A stretch of DNA of 8,673 bases from Planctomycetota bacterium (GTDB taxonomy: Bacteria; Planctomycetota; Phycisphaerae; Phycisphaerales; SM1A02): contig JAPULD010000303.1 of assembly GCA_027295365.1 (NCBI GenBank), positions 1 to 8,673 of the forward strand, written 5' to 3'. Under the pieces are notes generated by a model. The model did not search any database and had not been told where the DNA came from. It was given only the letters and a program-made list of their open reading frames with translations. A program made the position numbers and the translations under genes. This document shows, piece by piece, positions 1 through 7,042 of this stretch (positions within the stretch are counted from its first letter, which is position 1; each line of letters begins with the position of its first letter).

Positions 1-18
1 ATTTCTGTATTCCGCTTC

Positions 19-1146
19 CTACCGTCCCTTCGACACCAACACATCCGCCTTCACCTCGATGCCCTTGACCCTGGCCCTCAGGGCCTCGACGTTCGGGGCG
101 TATTTCACCGCGGTGCGCAGGTCGAGATAGTTTTCGTTGATCAGCCTGGTCAGGCTGTACGTGAAATCATGCATGCCCTCTTCGAGCGAACCCGCCATGA
201 TCAAGGGCAGTTCGTCATCGGCGCCATCGCGGATGCGATCGGACACCGTCGTGTTGTTGATCAACACTTCCGTGACGGGAATGAGCTGGATGTCCTTGCG
301 CAGTGAAGGCACGAGTCGCTGGGCCATGACCGCCACGAGACTGTTGGCCAGGCTTGATCGGATGAAGCTGTGTTCCTTCTGGGGGAAGAATTCAAGCATG
401 CGCGCGAATGCCTGCATGGTGTCGGAAGTATGCAGCGTCACGAAGACGAGGTGGCCGGTCTCGGCGGCCTGAATGCCCGCCAGCACCGTCTCCCGGTCGC
501 GCAGCTCGCCGATCATGATCACGTCGGGATCCTGTCGCACCACGCTCCGGAGGGCGGAGCTGAAATCCTCCGTGTCGATGCCGATCTCCCGTTGACTGAT
601 GTACGACTGTTCCGCCTTGTAGGCGTACTCGATCGGGTCCTCGATGGTGATGATATTGACCTGTCTGGTCTTGTTGATGTGATTGATCATCGCGGCGAGC
701 GTCGATGACTTGCCCGATCCGGTGACGCCACACACGACGATGATCCCTTCGTGAGCCCCCTCCATCACTTGCGAATAGATGGGAGGCAGATTCAGCTCAT
801 CGTAGTTGGGGATCTTGTCGTTGACGCGCCGGATCGCGGCATGCAATTCGCCCCCCGAGCTGAAGACATTGCAGCGGAACCGGGAAAGGTCTTCGCGCCG
901 ATGGCTGAAGTCGATCCCCCCCTTCTGGTCCAGATCCTGCAGCAGGTGATCCGGGAGAATGGGTTGAAGCAGTTTTCGAGTGTCTTCCCCATTCATTTCC
1001 GGGGCGTCGATACGATGCAGCTTCGACGCAATCCGGATGACGGGGGGCGACCCCACCTTGATGTGCAGATCCGAAGCTTCCAACTCGCCCATCTTCTGCA
1101 GCAAGCGATCGATCGTCATTCCTTCTTTGAGCATGCGTATCCCCAT
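19..1146 (-). CDS. pilT: PilT/PilU-type type IV pilus retraction ATPase
   Basis: A cytoplasmic hexameric secretion-type ATPase expected to power retraction of type IV pili (twitching motility, surface attachment, DNA uptake). The 375 residues match normal PilT length. An N-terminal PAS-like domain (about 12-110) carries the family signature ASDLHIKVGSPPVIRI. The ATPase core has a Walker A GVTGSGKSS (140-148), an Asp box ITIEDPIEY (166-174), a Walker B DVIMIGELRD (208-217) and a His box TGHLVFVTLHT (230-240). The C-terminal part keeps the EGMHDFTYSLTRL pattern (323-335), but the AIRNLIRE motif of classical PilT reads VSDRIRDG (301-308), so PilU or a lineage-specific paralogue is possible. In-frame ATGs lie at 1146, 1134 and 1119. 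Family homology starts just after the third, and a small hairpin (1147-1159) sits directly before the first, so a downstream start is plausible. No other pilus gene is in the window; the gene appears monocistronic and diverges from the carboxylase gene. Confidence 0.93.
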   Translation of the reverse strand: MGIRMLKEGMTIDRLLQKMGELEASDLHIKVGSPPVIRIASKLHRIDAPEMNGEDTRKLLQPILPDHLLQDLDQKGGIDFSHRREDLSRFRCNVFSSGGELHAAIRRVNDKIPNYDELNLPPIYSQVMEGAHEGIIVVCGVTGSGKSSTLAAMINHINKTRQVNIITIEDPIEYAYKAEQSYISQREIGIDTEDFSSALRSVVRQDPDVIMIGELRDRETVLAGIQAAETGHLVFVTLHTSDTMQAFARMLEFFPQKEHSFIRSSLANSLVAVMAQRLVPSLRKDIQLIPVTEVLINNTTVSDRIRDGADDELPLIMAGSLEEGMHDFTYSLTRLINENYLDLRTAVKYAPNVEALRARVKGIEVKADVLVSKGR

Positions 1147-1202
1147 GCCGCTGAGCGGCGGAACCTGTTAAACGGCGAATCCTGGGCGACGCATCAGTGG
1201 CG

Positions 1203-1235
1203 TTTCCATCCCGTCGCCGTGCCGTATACATTATG
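1203..1235. promoter_or_regulatory. Possible divergent promoter elements between pilT and the carboxylase gene
   Basis: The 168-base gap between divergent genes (1147-1314) must hold promoters for both. On the plus strand TTTCCA (1203-1208) and TATACA (1225-1230) are 16 bases apart, each matching four of six sigma-70 consensus bases. On the minus strand a -10-like CATAAT lies at 1235-1230, overlapping the same AT-rich patch, but without a good -35. A second AT-rich hexamer TATACG (1298-1303) ends 11 bases before the carboxylase start codon. These are weak matches, and planctomycete promoters are poorly defined. Nothing else is evident in the gap except the small palindrome GCCGCTGAGCGGC at 1147-1159. 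Confidence 0.2.
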
Positions 1236-1314
1236 GCGTAGAAGACCCCCACTTCGCCAGTCTCAAGTGCCAAACAGATGAAATTTCGCCTTCCCCTTAT
1301 ACGGCCAACCCCTC

Positions 1315-2985
1315 ATGAACGATACGCCAACGCCTGCTCCTGACGAAACATCCACGAATGCGCTGAAAACGGCCACGGAGATCTTCCGGGCCGACCTTGA
1401 ATCCATTGCCCAGGGTGGTGGCCCGAAGGGCGTCGATCGCCAGCATCATCATGGTCGGCTCACCGCCCGGGAGCGTCTGGCCAAGCTCATCGATACCGGG
1501 GCCTCCACATTCGAATGCGGGGCCTACTCCGCCTGGCATATGTATCAGAATTATGGTGGAGCTCCCGCCGCAGGCGTCGTCACCACCATCGCCCCCGTGG
1601 GGGGCAAACTTTGCATGATCATTGCGAACGATGCGACGGTGAAGGCCGGGGCCTTCTTTCCCATGACCTGCAAGAAGATCATCAGGGCCCAGACCATTGC
1701 CCAGATGGCGAGGCTGCCCCTGCTGTACCTGGTCGATTCGGCCGGCGTGTTCCTGCCTCTGCAGGAGGATGTCTTTCCCGACACCGACGACTTCGGGCGG
1801 ATCTTCCGCAACAACGCCGTGATCAGCGCCGACGGGATCATGCAGATCGCCGCGATCATGGGCAATTGCGTCGCAGGGGGCGGATACCTTCCCGTGCTGT
1901 GCGATACGTTGCTCATGACCGAAGGCAGTGGGCTGTATCTCGCGGGGCCGGCGCTCGTGAAAGCCGCGATCGGGCAGGAAGTAGACAACGAGGAGCTTGG
2001 GGGCGCGACGATACACGCCGAGATCAGCGGCACGATCGACTTCCACGAACCCGACGACGAAGCCTGCCTCAAGAGGCTTCGCAATCTCGTCCACTCAGAT
2101 ATGAGACACACGCCCCTGGGCGAACCACCTTTCGAATACGTCGCCCCCAGACTGAAAGGCGAAGAGATTTATGAGATCTACAGCGCCGACCCCGCCCAGC
2201 AGTACGACATGGTCGAACTGCTCGCATGCTTCGTCGATGACGAGAGTTACCACGAATACAAGGAAGACTATGGCAAGTCGTTGATCTGCGCCTATGCCCG
2301 GATCGGAGGCCGGCCCCTGGGCATCGTGGCCAATCAACGCAAGCTCACCACGAAGAAGATGCCGGGCGGCAAGGCCGGTCCCAGCACGGCGATGAACATG
2401 CCGGGCGTGATCTACGTGGACTCCGCCGACAAGGCATCCCGTTTCATCATGGATTGCAACCAGAAGAAGCTCCCCATCCTGTTCGTGACCGACACCACGG
2501 GCTTCATGGTGGGGCGTGACAGCGAACAGGAAGGCATCATCCGCTCGGGGGCGAAGATGGTGAACGTGATGAGCAACTGCATCGTGCCCAAGATCTCACT
2601 GATCGTGGGAGGCAGTTTCGGGGCAGGCAACTACGCCATGTGCGGCCGGGCCTTCGATCCGCTCCTGTCGCTCGCGTGGCCCGGGGCGCGGTGCTCGGTG
2701 ATGGGGGGGGCGCAGGCCGCGAACACCCTGTTGCAGATTGATATCGGAGCGAGAAAGCGAAGGGGCGAGGAGATTGATGCGAAGATGCACGAGGAATTGC
2801 TCGCCGCGATCACCGAGTCGTACAACGAGCAACAGGACATTCGGTACGGGGCGGCCCGGGGCTGGGTGGACCGGATCATCGAGCCTCACAAGACCCGGGA
2901 GGAATTGATCCAGGCCCTGCAGATCGCGACGACGATGCCCATCAGCGAAGGCGGCTCGTACCGGACCGGGGTTCTGCAGGTTTGA
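1315..2985 (+). CDS. Acyl-CoA carboxylase carboxyltransferase (beta) subunit, methylcrotonyl-CoA carboxylase-like
   Basis: Carboxyltransferase subunit of a biotin-dependent acyl-CoA carboxylase. It would move the carboxyl group from carboxybiotin to an acyl-CoA, as in leucine (methylcrotonyl-CoA) or propionyl-CoA metabolism, in the cytoplasm with a biotin carboxylase/carrier subunit that is not in this window. The 556 residues fit the two crotonase-fold domains. The N half carries IIANDATVKAGAFFPMT (102-118), LVDSAGVFLPLQEDVFPD (139-156) and the oxyanion-hole loop GNCVAGGGY (183-191). The C half carries TTGFMVG (394-400), GGSFGAGNYAMCGRAFDP (432-449) and WPGARCSVMGGAQAA (455-469). FLPLQ.DVFPD, GFMVG and GNYAMCGRA point to the methylcrotonyl/geranyl-CoA branch rather than propionyl-CoA carboxylase. 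Compared with that branch as I know it, NITG reads DTTG and MGGEQAA reads MGGAQAA, so substrate assignment is uncertain. The ATG has no Shine-Dalgarno sequence. An 8-G run lies at 2703-2710. Confidence 0.9.
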   Translation: MNDTPTPAPDETSTNALKTATEIFRADLESIAQGGGPKGVDRQHHHGRLTARERLAKLIDTGASTFECGAYSAWHMYQNYGGAPAAGVVTTIAPVGGKLCMIIANDATVKAGAFFPMTCKKIIRAQTIAQMARLPLLYLVDSAGVFLPLQEDVFPDTDDFGRIFRNNAVISADGIMQIAAIMGNCVAGGGYLPVLCDTLLMTEGSGLYLAGPALVKAAIGQEVDNEELGGATIHAEISGTIDFHEPDDEACLKRLRNLVHSDMRHTPLGEPPFEYVAPRLKGEEIYEIYSADPAQQYDMVELLACFVDDESYHEYKEDYGKSLICAYARIGGRPLGIVANQRKLTTKKMPGGKAGPSTAMNMPGVIYVDSADKASRFIMDCNQKKLPILFVTDTTGFMVGRDSEQEGIIRSGAKMVNVMSNCIVPKISLIVGGSFGAGNYAMCGRAFDPLLSLAWPGARCSVMGGAQAANTLLQIDIGARKRRGEEIDAKMHEELLAAITESYNEQQDIRYGAARGWVDRIIEPHKTREELIQALQIATTMPISEGGSYRTGVLQV

Positions 2986-2999
2986 TGAAAGACTCGGGC

Positions 3000-3031
3000 G
3001 TCCATGAAGCGATGGATCTAATCAGCTTTTT
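3000..3031 (+). terminator. Weak terminator-like hairpin after the carboxylase gene
   Basis: Fifteen bases after the carboxylase stop, TCCAT and ATGGA (3001-3005 and 3012-3016) can form a 5-bp stem, six with a closing G-U pair, around a 6-base loop. A run of five T lies at 3027-3031. The stem is short and the T run starts about ten bases after it, so this is only a poor match to an intrinsic terminator. Confidence 0.2.
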
Positions 3032-3088
3032 GGCGTCAGTTCTTTATCAATAAGTCGAGCCACCGATGTCACCATCAATCCCACTCGA

Positions 3089-3340
3089 TTGAAAAAGAAC
3101 AATGATGTCATATTCCTGGGGGTCAGCGATATGAAGTCGTTGAAGAAACTGGCCTCGTTGGAAGGCTCCCTCAAATCCAATGGCATGATCTGGGTCGTCT
3201 GGCCCAAGGGACAAAAGCAATTGTCTGGCAACGATGTACGAAACAAGGCCCTTGAAGTCGGGCTCGTGGATGTCAAGGTGTGCAGCTTCTCCGAATCGCT
3301 GAACGCCCTGAAGATGATGATCCCCAAGGCTCGAAGGTGA
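3089..3340 (+). CDS. Short DUF3052-like protein, apparently N-terminally truncated
   Basis: An 83-residue ORF that resembles, from memory, the C-terminal half of DUF3052-family proteins of unknown function. The diagnostic stretches are DVIFLGVSD (6-14), NGMIWVVWPKG (31-41) and GLVDVKVCSFSESLNALK (58-75). Family members I know are about 130-150 residues and begin with a GYSGTPLxKKLG region that is absent here. The frame is open back to a TGA at 3005-3007, but the only usual start codon is TTG at 3089. The upstream in-frame sequence (ending ATDVTINPTR) also looks family-like, which suggests the coding frame once extended further. No Shine-Dalgarno sequence precedes the TTG. The upstream DNA is AT-richer than its surroundings. 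The gene lies 103 bases after the carboxylase stop and 62 bases before the dehydrogenase. It could be a functional miniature or a decaying remnant; the intact, family-like reading frame argues that at least this half is under selection. Confidence 0.6.
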   Translation: MKKNNDVIFLGVSDMKSLKKLASLEGSLKSNGMIWVVWPKGQKQLSGNDVRNKALEVGLVDVKVCSFSESLNALKMMIPKARR

Positions 3341-3388
3341 ACACGAACGAGTCACATCCACCAGATTCGTGATCCGAACCATCTTGGC

Positions 3389-3394
3389 TAGACT
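3389..3394 (+). promoter_or_regulatory. -10-like hexamer before the dehydrogenase gene
   Basis: TAGACT ends eight bases before the ATG at 3403, a spacing that would put transcription start at or next to the start codon (a leaderless message). No convincing -35 lies upstream and there is no Shine-Dalgarno sequence. This is a weak, pattern-only call. Confidence 0.2.
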
Positions 3395-3402
3395 ATCAAC
3401 GA

Positions 3403-4245
3403 ATGCCAATCGATCTACGTGACAAGGGAATCATCATCACCGGGGCCAGCAGTGGCATCGGCGCCGCCACGGCGATCGAATGCGCCAAGGCGGGCATGCA
3501 TATCGTCCTCAATGCTCGACGCGAGGACAAGCTCAAGGACATCGCTCACAGGATCGAAAAGCTTGGTCGCAAGACGACGCTCGTCGTGGGCTCGGTCACC
3601 GATGATGGCATGACCCAGCGTCTGCTCGACGAGGCGGAGCGGACGTTGGGTGGATTTCATGCCGTGTTTTCCAATGCCGGGTATGGGCTTGACCAACCGG
3701 CGGTGGATCTTGACGACGCGTCGCTCCGGAACATCTTTGAGGTGAACTTCTTCGCCTCCGTCGATCTCATCAACAGCGCCGCCCGCCGACTTCTCGAACA
3801 GAAGCGCCAAGGCCACTTGCTCATGAATTCAAGTTGCCTGGCGAAGTTCACGCTCCCCCACCACAGCGCGTATTCCGCGACCAAGGCCGCCCAGAATCAT
3901 TTCTGCCGCGCCATGAGGCTGGAACTGCGACCCGATGGCATCGAGGTGTCCAGCGTGCACCCCATCACCACCACCACGGAATTCTTCGAGGTCAGCCAGC
4001 AACGTAGTGGCAACGAAGCCTTCAAGGGCAACGTGCCAGATCACGCCCCCAGGATGTTCATACAACCCCCTGAAAAGGTGGCCAAGGCGATCGTCAAGTG
4101 TTTGCGCAAGCCTCGCCCCGAAGTGTGGACAAGCCACATCGTCCGCGCCACCGCCAGCTTCATGACGCTCTTCCCCTCCTCGTTCGACCTCATCATGCGC
4201 AAGCAGGCAGCAAGGGAGAAAGCAAAGTTGAAAGTTGACATTTGA
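3403..4245 (+). CDS. Classical short-chain dehydrogenase/reductase (SDR)
   Basis: An NAD(P)-dependent oxidoreductase of unknown substrate, cytoplasmic, with a single Rossmann-fold domain; its 280 residues are slightly longer than the 250-residue classical SDR. The nucleotide-binding motif TGASSGIG is at 13-20, with an Arg-Arg pair at 39-40 after the second strand that is compatible with NADP preference. NAG is at 91-93, structural Asn115 in EVNFF, catalytic Ser144 in MNSSC, and the YSATK signature supplies Tyr157 and Lys161, so the catalytic tetrad is complete. The usual PG after the sixth strand is HPITTTTE (186-193). The C-terminal region (about 245-270) is hydrophobic and resembles SDRs that sit near membranes. 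The last residues, KAKLKVDI, are encoded by the left arm of a large inverted repeat (4218-4303), so this tail may be a repeat-derived addition. The ATG is chosen because homology begins immediately after it. The gene converges on murJ. Confidence 0.9.
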   Translation: MPIDLRDKGIIITGASSGIGAATAIECAKAGMHIVLNARREDKLKDIAHRIEKLGRKTTLVVGSVTDDGMTQRLLDEAERTLGGFHAVFSNAGYGLDQPAVDLDDASLRNIFEVNFFASVDLINSAARRLLEQKRQGHLLMNSSCLAKFTLPHHSAYSATKAAQNHFCRAMRLELRPDGIEVSSVHPITTTTEFFEVSQQRSGNEAFKGNVPDHAPRMFIQPPEKVAKAIVKCLRKPRPEVWTSHIVRATASFMTLFPSSFDLIMRKQAAREKAKLKVDI

Positions 4246-4303
4246 AATCAAGACGACACGTACAATCTCTTTGTTTCAACTTTCAATTTTCAACTTTGCT
4301 TTC
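4218..4303. repeat. 30-bp-stem inverted repeat made of tandem heptamers, possible bidirectional terminator
   Basis: The arms 4218-4247 and 4274-4303 pair over 30 positions, with 27 Watson-Crick pairs, one G-T (4234/4287) and two mismatches (4239/4282 and 4241/4280). They enclose a 26-base loop. Each arm has an outer block GAAAGCAAA (or its complement TTTGCTTTC) followed by three tandem 7-mers: GTTGAAA, GTTGACA, TTTGAAA on the left; TTTCAAC, TTTCAAT, TTTCAAC on the right. The structure spans the 44-base gap between the convergent dehydrogenase and murJ genes and includes both stop codons (4243-4245 and 4290-4292). Position suggests a two-way transcription terminator or 3'-end stabiliser. It lacks a GC-rich stem and U tail, so it is not a canonical intrinsic terminator. 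It is much more AT-rich than the rest of the window, which suggests a dispersed repeat insertion. Confidence 0.85.
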
Positions 4304-5864
4304 CAATCGCCCATCGCAACTCCGGCATGCCCAGTGCAATGGCCGTGGTGACTACAAGGGCCATCCCCGAGCCCACGAGCAGGATGAGACGGCCCAGCGA
4401 GATGCTCCACGATGCCGCCTCTCCATGGAATGACGTGGCGAACAACATGACCACGCCCGTCATGGGCAAGGTGCAGATGATCGTCTTGCCCCAACTCATC
4501 AGGACATCGCGATCGATCAGCGCGGCACAATGTTTCCGGATCAACGTGATCAGGATCAAGACCTGCACGACGGAGCAGAGCGCGGTGGACCAGGCCAGAC
4601 CGGCTTCCTTCAAAGGCGTCCAGATCAGCGTGCAGTTCAGCACGATGTTCAAGAGCACCACCCCGATCGCGACCTTGACGGGCGTCATCGAATCATCCTT
4701 GGCGTAATACGCCCTCGTCAGGACATGCATCATCGAATAGGCCCAGATCGCCGGGGCGTAGCCCAACAAGACGAACCCGACGCGTTTCGTGTTTTCAAGC
4801 GTGAAAAGCCCGCCTTGCAGCACAACCGCGGTCAGCTCCTCGCGCACGAGAATCATCCCCACACTCGCGGGCAAGCCGATGAACACGACCAGACGCAAGC
4901 CTCGGCGGATCGTCGCGACAAACGCCTGGGCATCTCCCGCCTGACGGGCCAGCAACGGGAAGATCGCGGTTGCCACCGCGATGCCAAACACCCCCAGGGG
5001 AAACTGGTACAGACGTTGGGCGAAGCTCACCGTCGCCATGGCCCCGCCATCGAGCGGATAGGCATGACCGAATATGGTGTCGCCCACAATCGTCGGGTAG
5101 CTCGCGATAAGGCCATCCAGCAATGTGTTGAGTTGCAAAACGCCCAGCCCCAGGATCATCGGCCCGGCCAGCCGCATTACTTTCCGCAACGAGTCGTGGG
5201 CGTCTTTTCGATCATTTCGCCACCATTGAAATCGACGCAAGGCGAAGAGTGTCCAGCCGATCTGCAACACGCCACCCAGGAGAACCGATCCCGCGACGAG
5301 ACCGAGATGAGCGATTCGACGCTCTCCATGCTCCACATCCATGAGGAAAGGGGCCCCAAACGCGGTGGCGATGATGCAGACGTTCAGGACGATGGGAGCC
5401 GCCGCGGTCGGGCCAAAGCGTTTGTGCACTTGCAGCATTGCCCCGAGGATCGCCACCAGGCACACCATGGGCATGTAGGGAAGCATGATCATCGTCAGCC
5501 AGATGGCGATGTTCTCGTGACCTGACTTCATCGAAATCCCGAACAGCACGGCCTCGCCCAGTAAGGTGACCACTCCCAGGATGAGCATGAGCTTGGCGAT
5601 CAACAAGGATGCCAGCCTCTTGGCGAGTTCGGGATCGCGTTGCTCGAGTTGGGCGTAGGTGGGCAGGAACGCCGCGGCCAGGGCCCCCTCGCCAAACAGC
5701 CGACGGAACAGGTTTGGAATCATGAACGCGAAGGCGAATGAACTCATCAACGCCCCGGCCCCGAACAGCCGACTGAACGTCGCTTCGCGCACCAATCCCG
5801 TTATTCGACTGACCAGCGTCAGCAGCGTCACCGTCCGGGCATGGGATTCGAATCGTTCGCTCAT
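4290..5864 (-). CDS. murJ: Lipid II flippase MurJ (MviN family)
   Basis: An inner-membrane flippase of the MOP superfamily that moves lipid II to the outer face for peptidoglycan synthesis. The 524 residues give about 14 hydrophobic segments, as expected. The first helix pair carries the signature SRITGLVREATFSRLFGAG (19-37) and the second PNLFRRLFGEGALAAAFLPTY (50-70). Arg20, Arg26 and Arg54 align with the cavity arginines R18, R24 and R52 of E. coli MurJ. FAQRLYQFPLGVFGIAVATA (281-300) and the YYAKDDSMTPVKVAI loop (386-400) are further family hallmarks. The position matching E. coli Asp39 is Ser41 (GALMSSF). The ATG is 35 bases after the VanZ-like stop with no Shine-Dalgarno sequence; a GATAAA hexamer lies eight bases upstream. 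It is probably the last gene of a parA-like/vanZ-like/murJ operon. Its final four residues lie inside the large inverted repeat. Confidence 0.95.
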   Translation of the reverse strand: MSERFESHARTVTLLTLVSRITGLVREATFSRLFGAGALMSSFAFAFMIPNLFRRLFGEGALAAAFLPTYAQLEQRDPELAKRLASLLIAKLMLILGVVTLLGEAVLFGISMKSGHENIAIWLTMIMLPYMPMVCLVAILGAMLQVHKRFGPTAAAPIVLNVCIIATAFGAPFLMDVEHGERRIAHLGLVAGSVLLGGVLQIGWTLFALRRFQWWRNDRKDAHDSLRKVMRLAGPMILGLGVLQLNTLLDGLIASYPTIVGDTIFGHAYPLDGGAMATVSFAQRLYQFPLGVFGIAVATAIFPLLARQAGDAQAFVATIRRGLRLVVFIGLPASVGMILVREELTAVVLQGGLFTLENTKRVGFVLLGYAPAIWAYSMMHVLTRAYYAKDDSMTPVKVAIGVVLLNIVLNCTLIWTPLKEAGLAWSTALCSVVQVLILITLIRKHCAALIDRDVLMSWGKTIICTLPMTGVVMLFATSFHGEAASWSISLGRLILLVGSGMALVVTTAIALGMPELRWAIGKQS

Positions 5865-5899
5865 ATCACAGGTTTATCGGCCAGCCACGGGGCCTGCAA

Positions 5900-7042
5900 T
5901 CACTGGGAAACCTGTTCCACTCCCGTCAACTCCGGAGCCCGGCTGAACAGGAAGCCACATTCGCCACATCGACCCAACCCATCGTCCGTGGGCGTGCCCC
6001 GGAGATCATGGCCACATTTGAGGCAGATGTGGGGCTGATCGTAATACCGGGCCAGTCTCCGCCTGAACAGGGAAGTGATGATCGCGAAGACGATGAACAC
6101 CGCGGTGAAATCGACCGCCTGCATCAAGGCCCGCTCTTGGCCCATGATTCGAACCGCCCGGGGCAGGTGATCGGCCAGGATTCCGTTGCTCAGCAGCCAG
6201 TCGTACAGCGTCGCCACCAGGCCGAGGGCCAGAAAAGCGAGCACCACGAGTGCGATACCGATCACCGCCGGGACGATGGAGAATTTCAACAACGACGACA
6301 TGTTCGGCCGTGTGTGCTCCAGCCATTGCCCGGTGTGGACACCCCAGCCACAGGCATTGCAGGCGCTGCGCCCCAGATCATCGAAGGCATGACCTTCACA
6401 CGATGACCCACAGGCGAAGCATTCCTTGCGTGTTACAGCACTGGCGGAATGCACACGCCAGACGTTGGACCAGACGACCCCTGAGGCCATGCCCCAGATG
6501 ACCACCGCGAATGCAAGCGGGCCCTGCATGCCGACCGGCTTGAGGACTGGCCAGAGCAACACAATCGGAATGGTACAGGCGAGAAACAGACCTACAAAAA
6601 TGAACCATGCCTTGAGACTCGAGAATATTTCCTCGACGACATACCGATATCGAGCCAATCTCAGGCGATTGCCGGGACCTCCCAGGGGACGCATCGCCCA
6701 GATCCACGTGGTGGCCACCGTCACGCCAAGGATGTTCGAAGCGAGATCCTGCCATGTCATATCGCGATCGAGAATAGGAATTCCCTGAGTCCATTCATCG
6801 AAAACGCACCAGAGCAATGTGATGAGATACATCACGCCCAGACGCGAAATCCACCTCGTCTGCCAGAGCAGTATCGGGATGACGCCAAACACATAAAGAT
6901 GGATGGACTTATCCGAAGGTCCATCTTCGCCAAGCTTGAGGCTGGGCCAATGCGTGGCGATGAACAGCAGGATTACATAGCCCACCAACGCAATGCGCCA
7001 GAGCAACGTGATCTTGAATCGTCGTCGAGCTTCGTCAGTCAT
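5900..7042 (-). CDS. VanZ-like integral membrane protein with two Cys4 zinc ribbons
   Basis: A 380-residue membrane protein of unknown function. The N-terminal part (about 12-118) is VanZ-like: a first helix, then SDKSIHLYVFG (43-53, the DKxxH motif), and DEWTQGIPILDRDMTWQDLASNILG at 82-106 (the ExxQ...DR..S..D..aN..G pattern). Further helices follow near 145-163, 175-192, 254-280 and 310-325, giving about eight in all. A first zinc ribbon follows the sixth helix (CxxC at 208-211 and 228-231). A second, with the KCGHDLRGTP signature, is at the C terminus (CxxC at 340-343 and 359-362). With a basic N terminus inside, both ribbons would face the cytoplasm and the conserved VanZ loops the outside; this topology is inferred. 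VanZ is named for low-level teicoplanin resistance and its biochemical role is unsettled. The ATG overlaps the upstream ParA stop by eight bases, implying translational coupling; murJ follows after 35 bases. Confidence 0.85.
   Translation of the reverse strand: MTDEARRRFKITLLWRIALVGYVILLFIATHWPSLKLGEDGPSDKSIHLYVFGVIPILLWQTRWISRLGVMYLITLLWCVFDEWTQGIPILDRDMTWQDLASNILGVTVATTWIWAMRPLGGPGNRLRLARYRYVVEEIFSSLKAWFIFVGLFLACTIPIVLLWPVLKPVGMQGPLAFAVVIWGMASGVVWSNVWRVHSASAVTRKECFACGSSCEGHAFDDLGRSACNACGWGVHTGQWLEHTRPNMSSLLKFSIVPAVIGIALVVLAFLALGLVATLYDWLLSNGILADHLPRAVRIMGQERALMQAVDFTAVFIVFAIITSLFRRRLARYYDQPHICLKCGHDLRGTPTDDGLGRCGECGFLFSRAPELTGVEQVSQ

Noticed and set aside
1297..2094. 265-codon open frame on the minus strand
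   Set aside because: It is antisense to the N-terminal half of the carboxyltransferase, which has clear family motifs in its own frame.
3022..3327. 101-codon minus-strand open frame
   Set aside because: It is antisense to the DUF3052-like ORF, which has recognisable family motifs; the minus frame has none.
4530..5525. 331-codon open frame on the plus strand
   Set aside because: It lies entirely antisense to murJ, is rich in His, Asp, Gln and Arg as GC-rich shadow frames are, and resembles no family I know.
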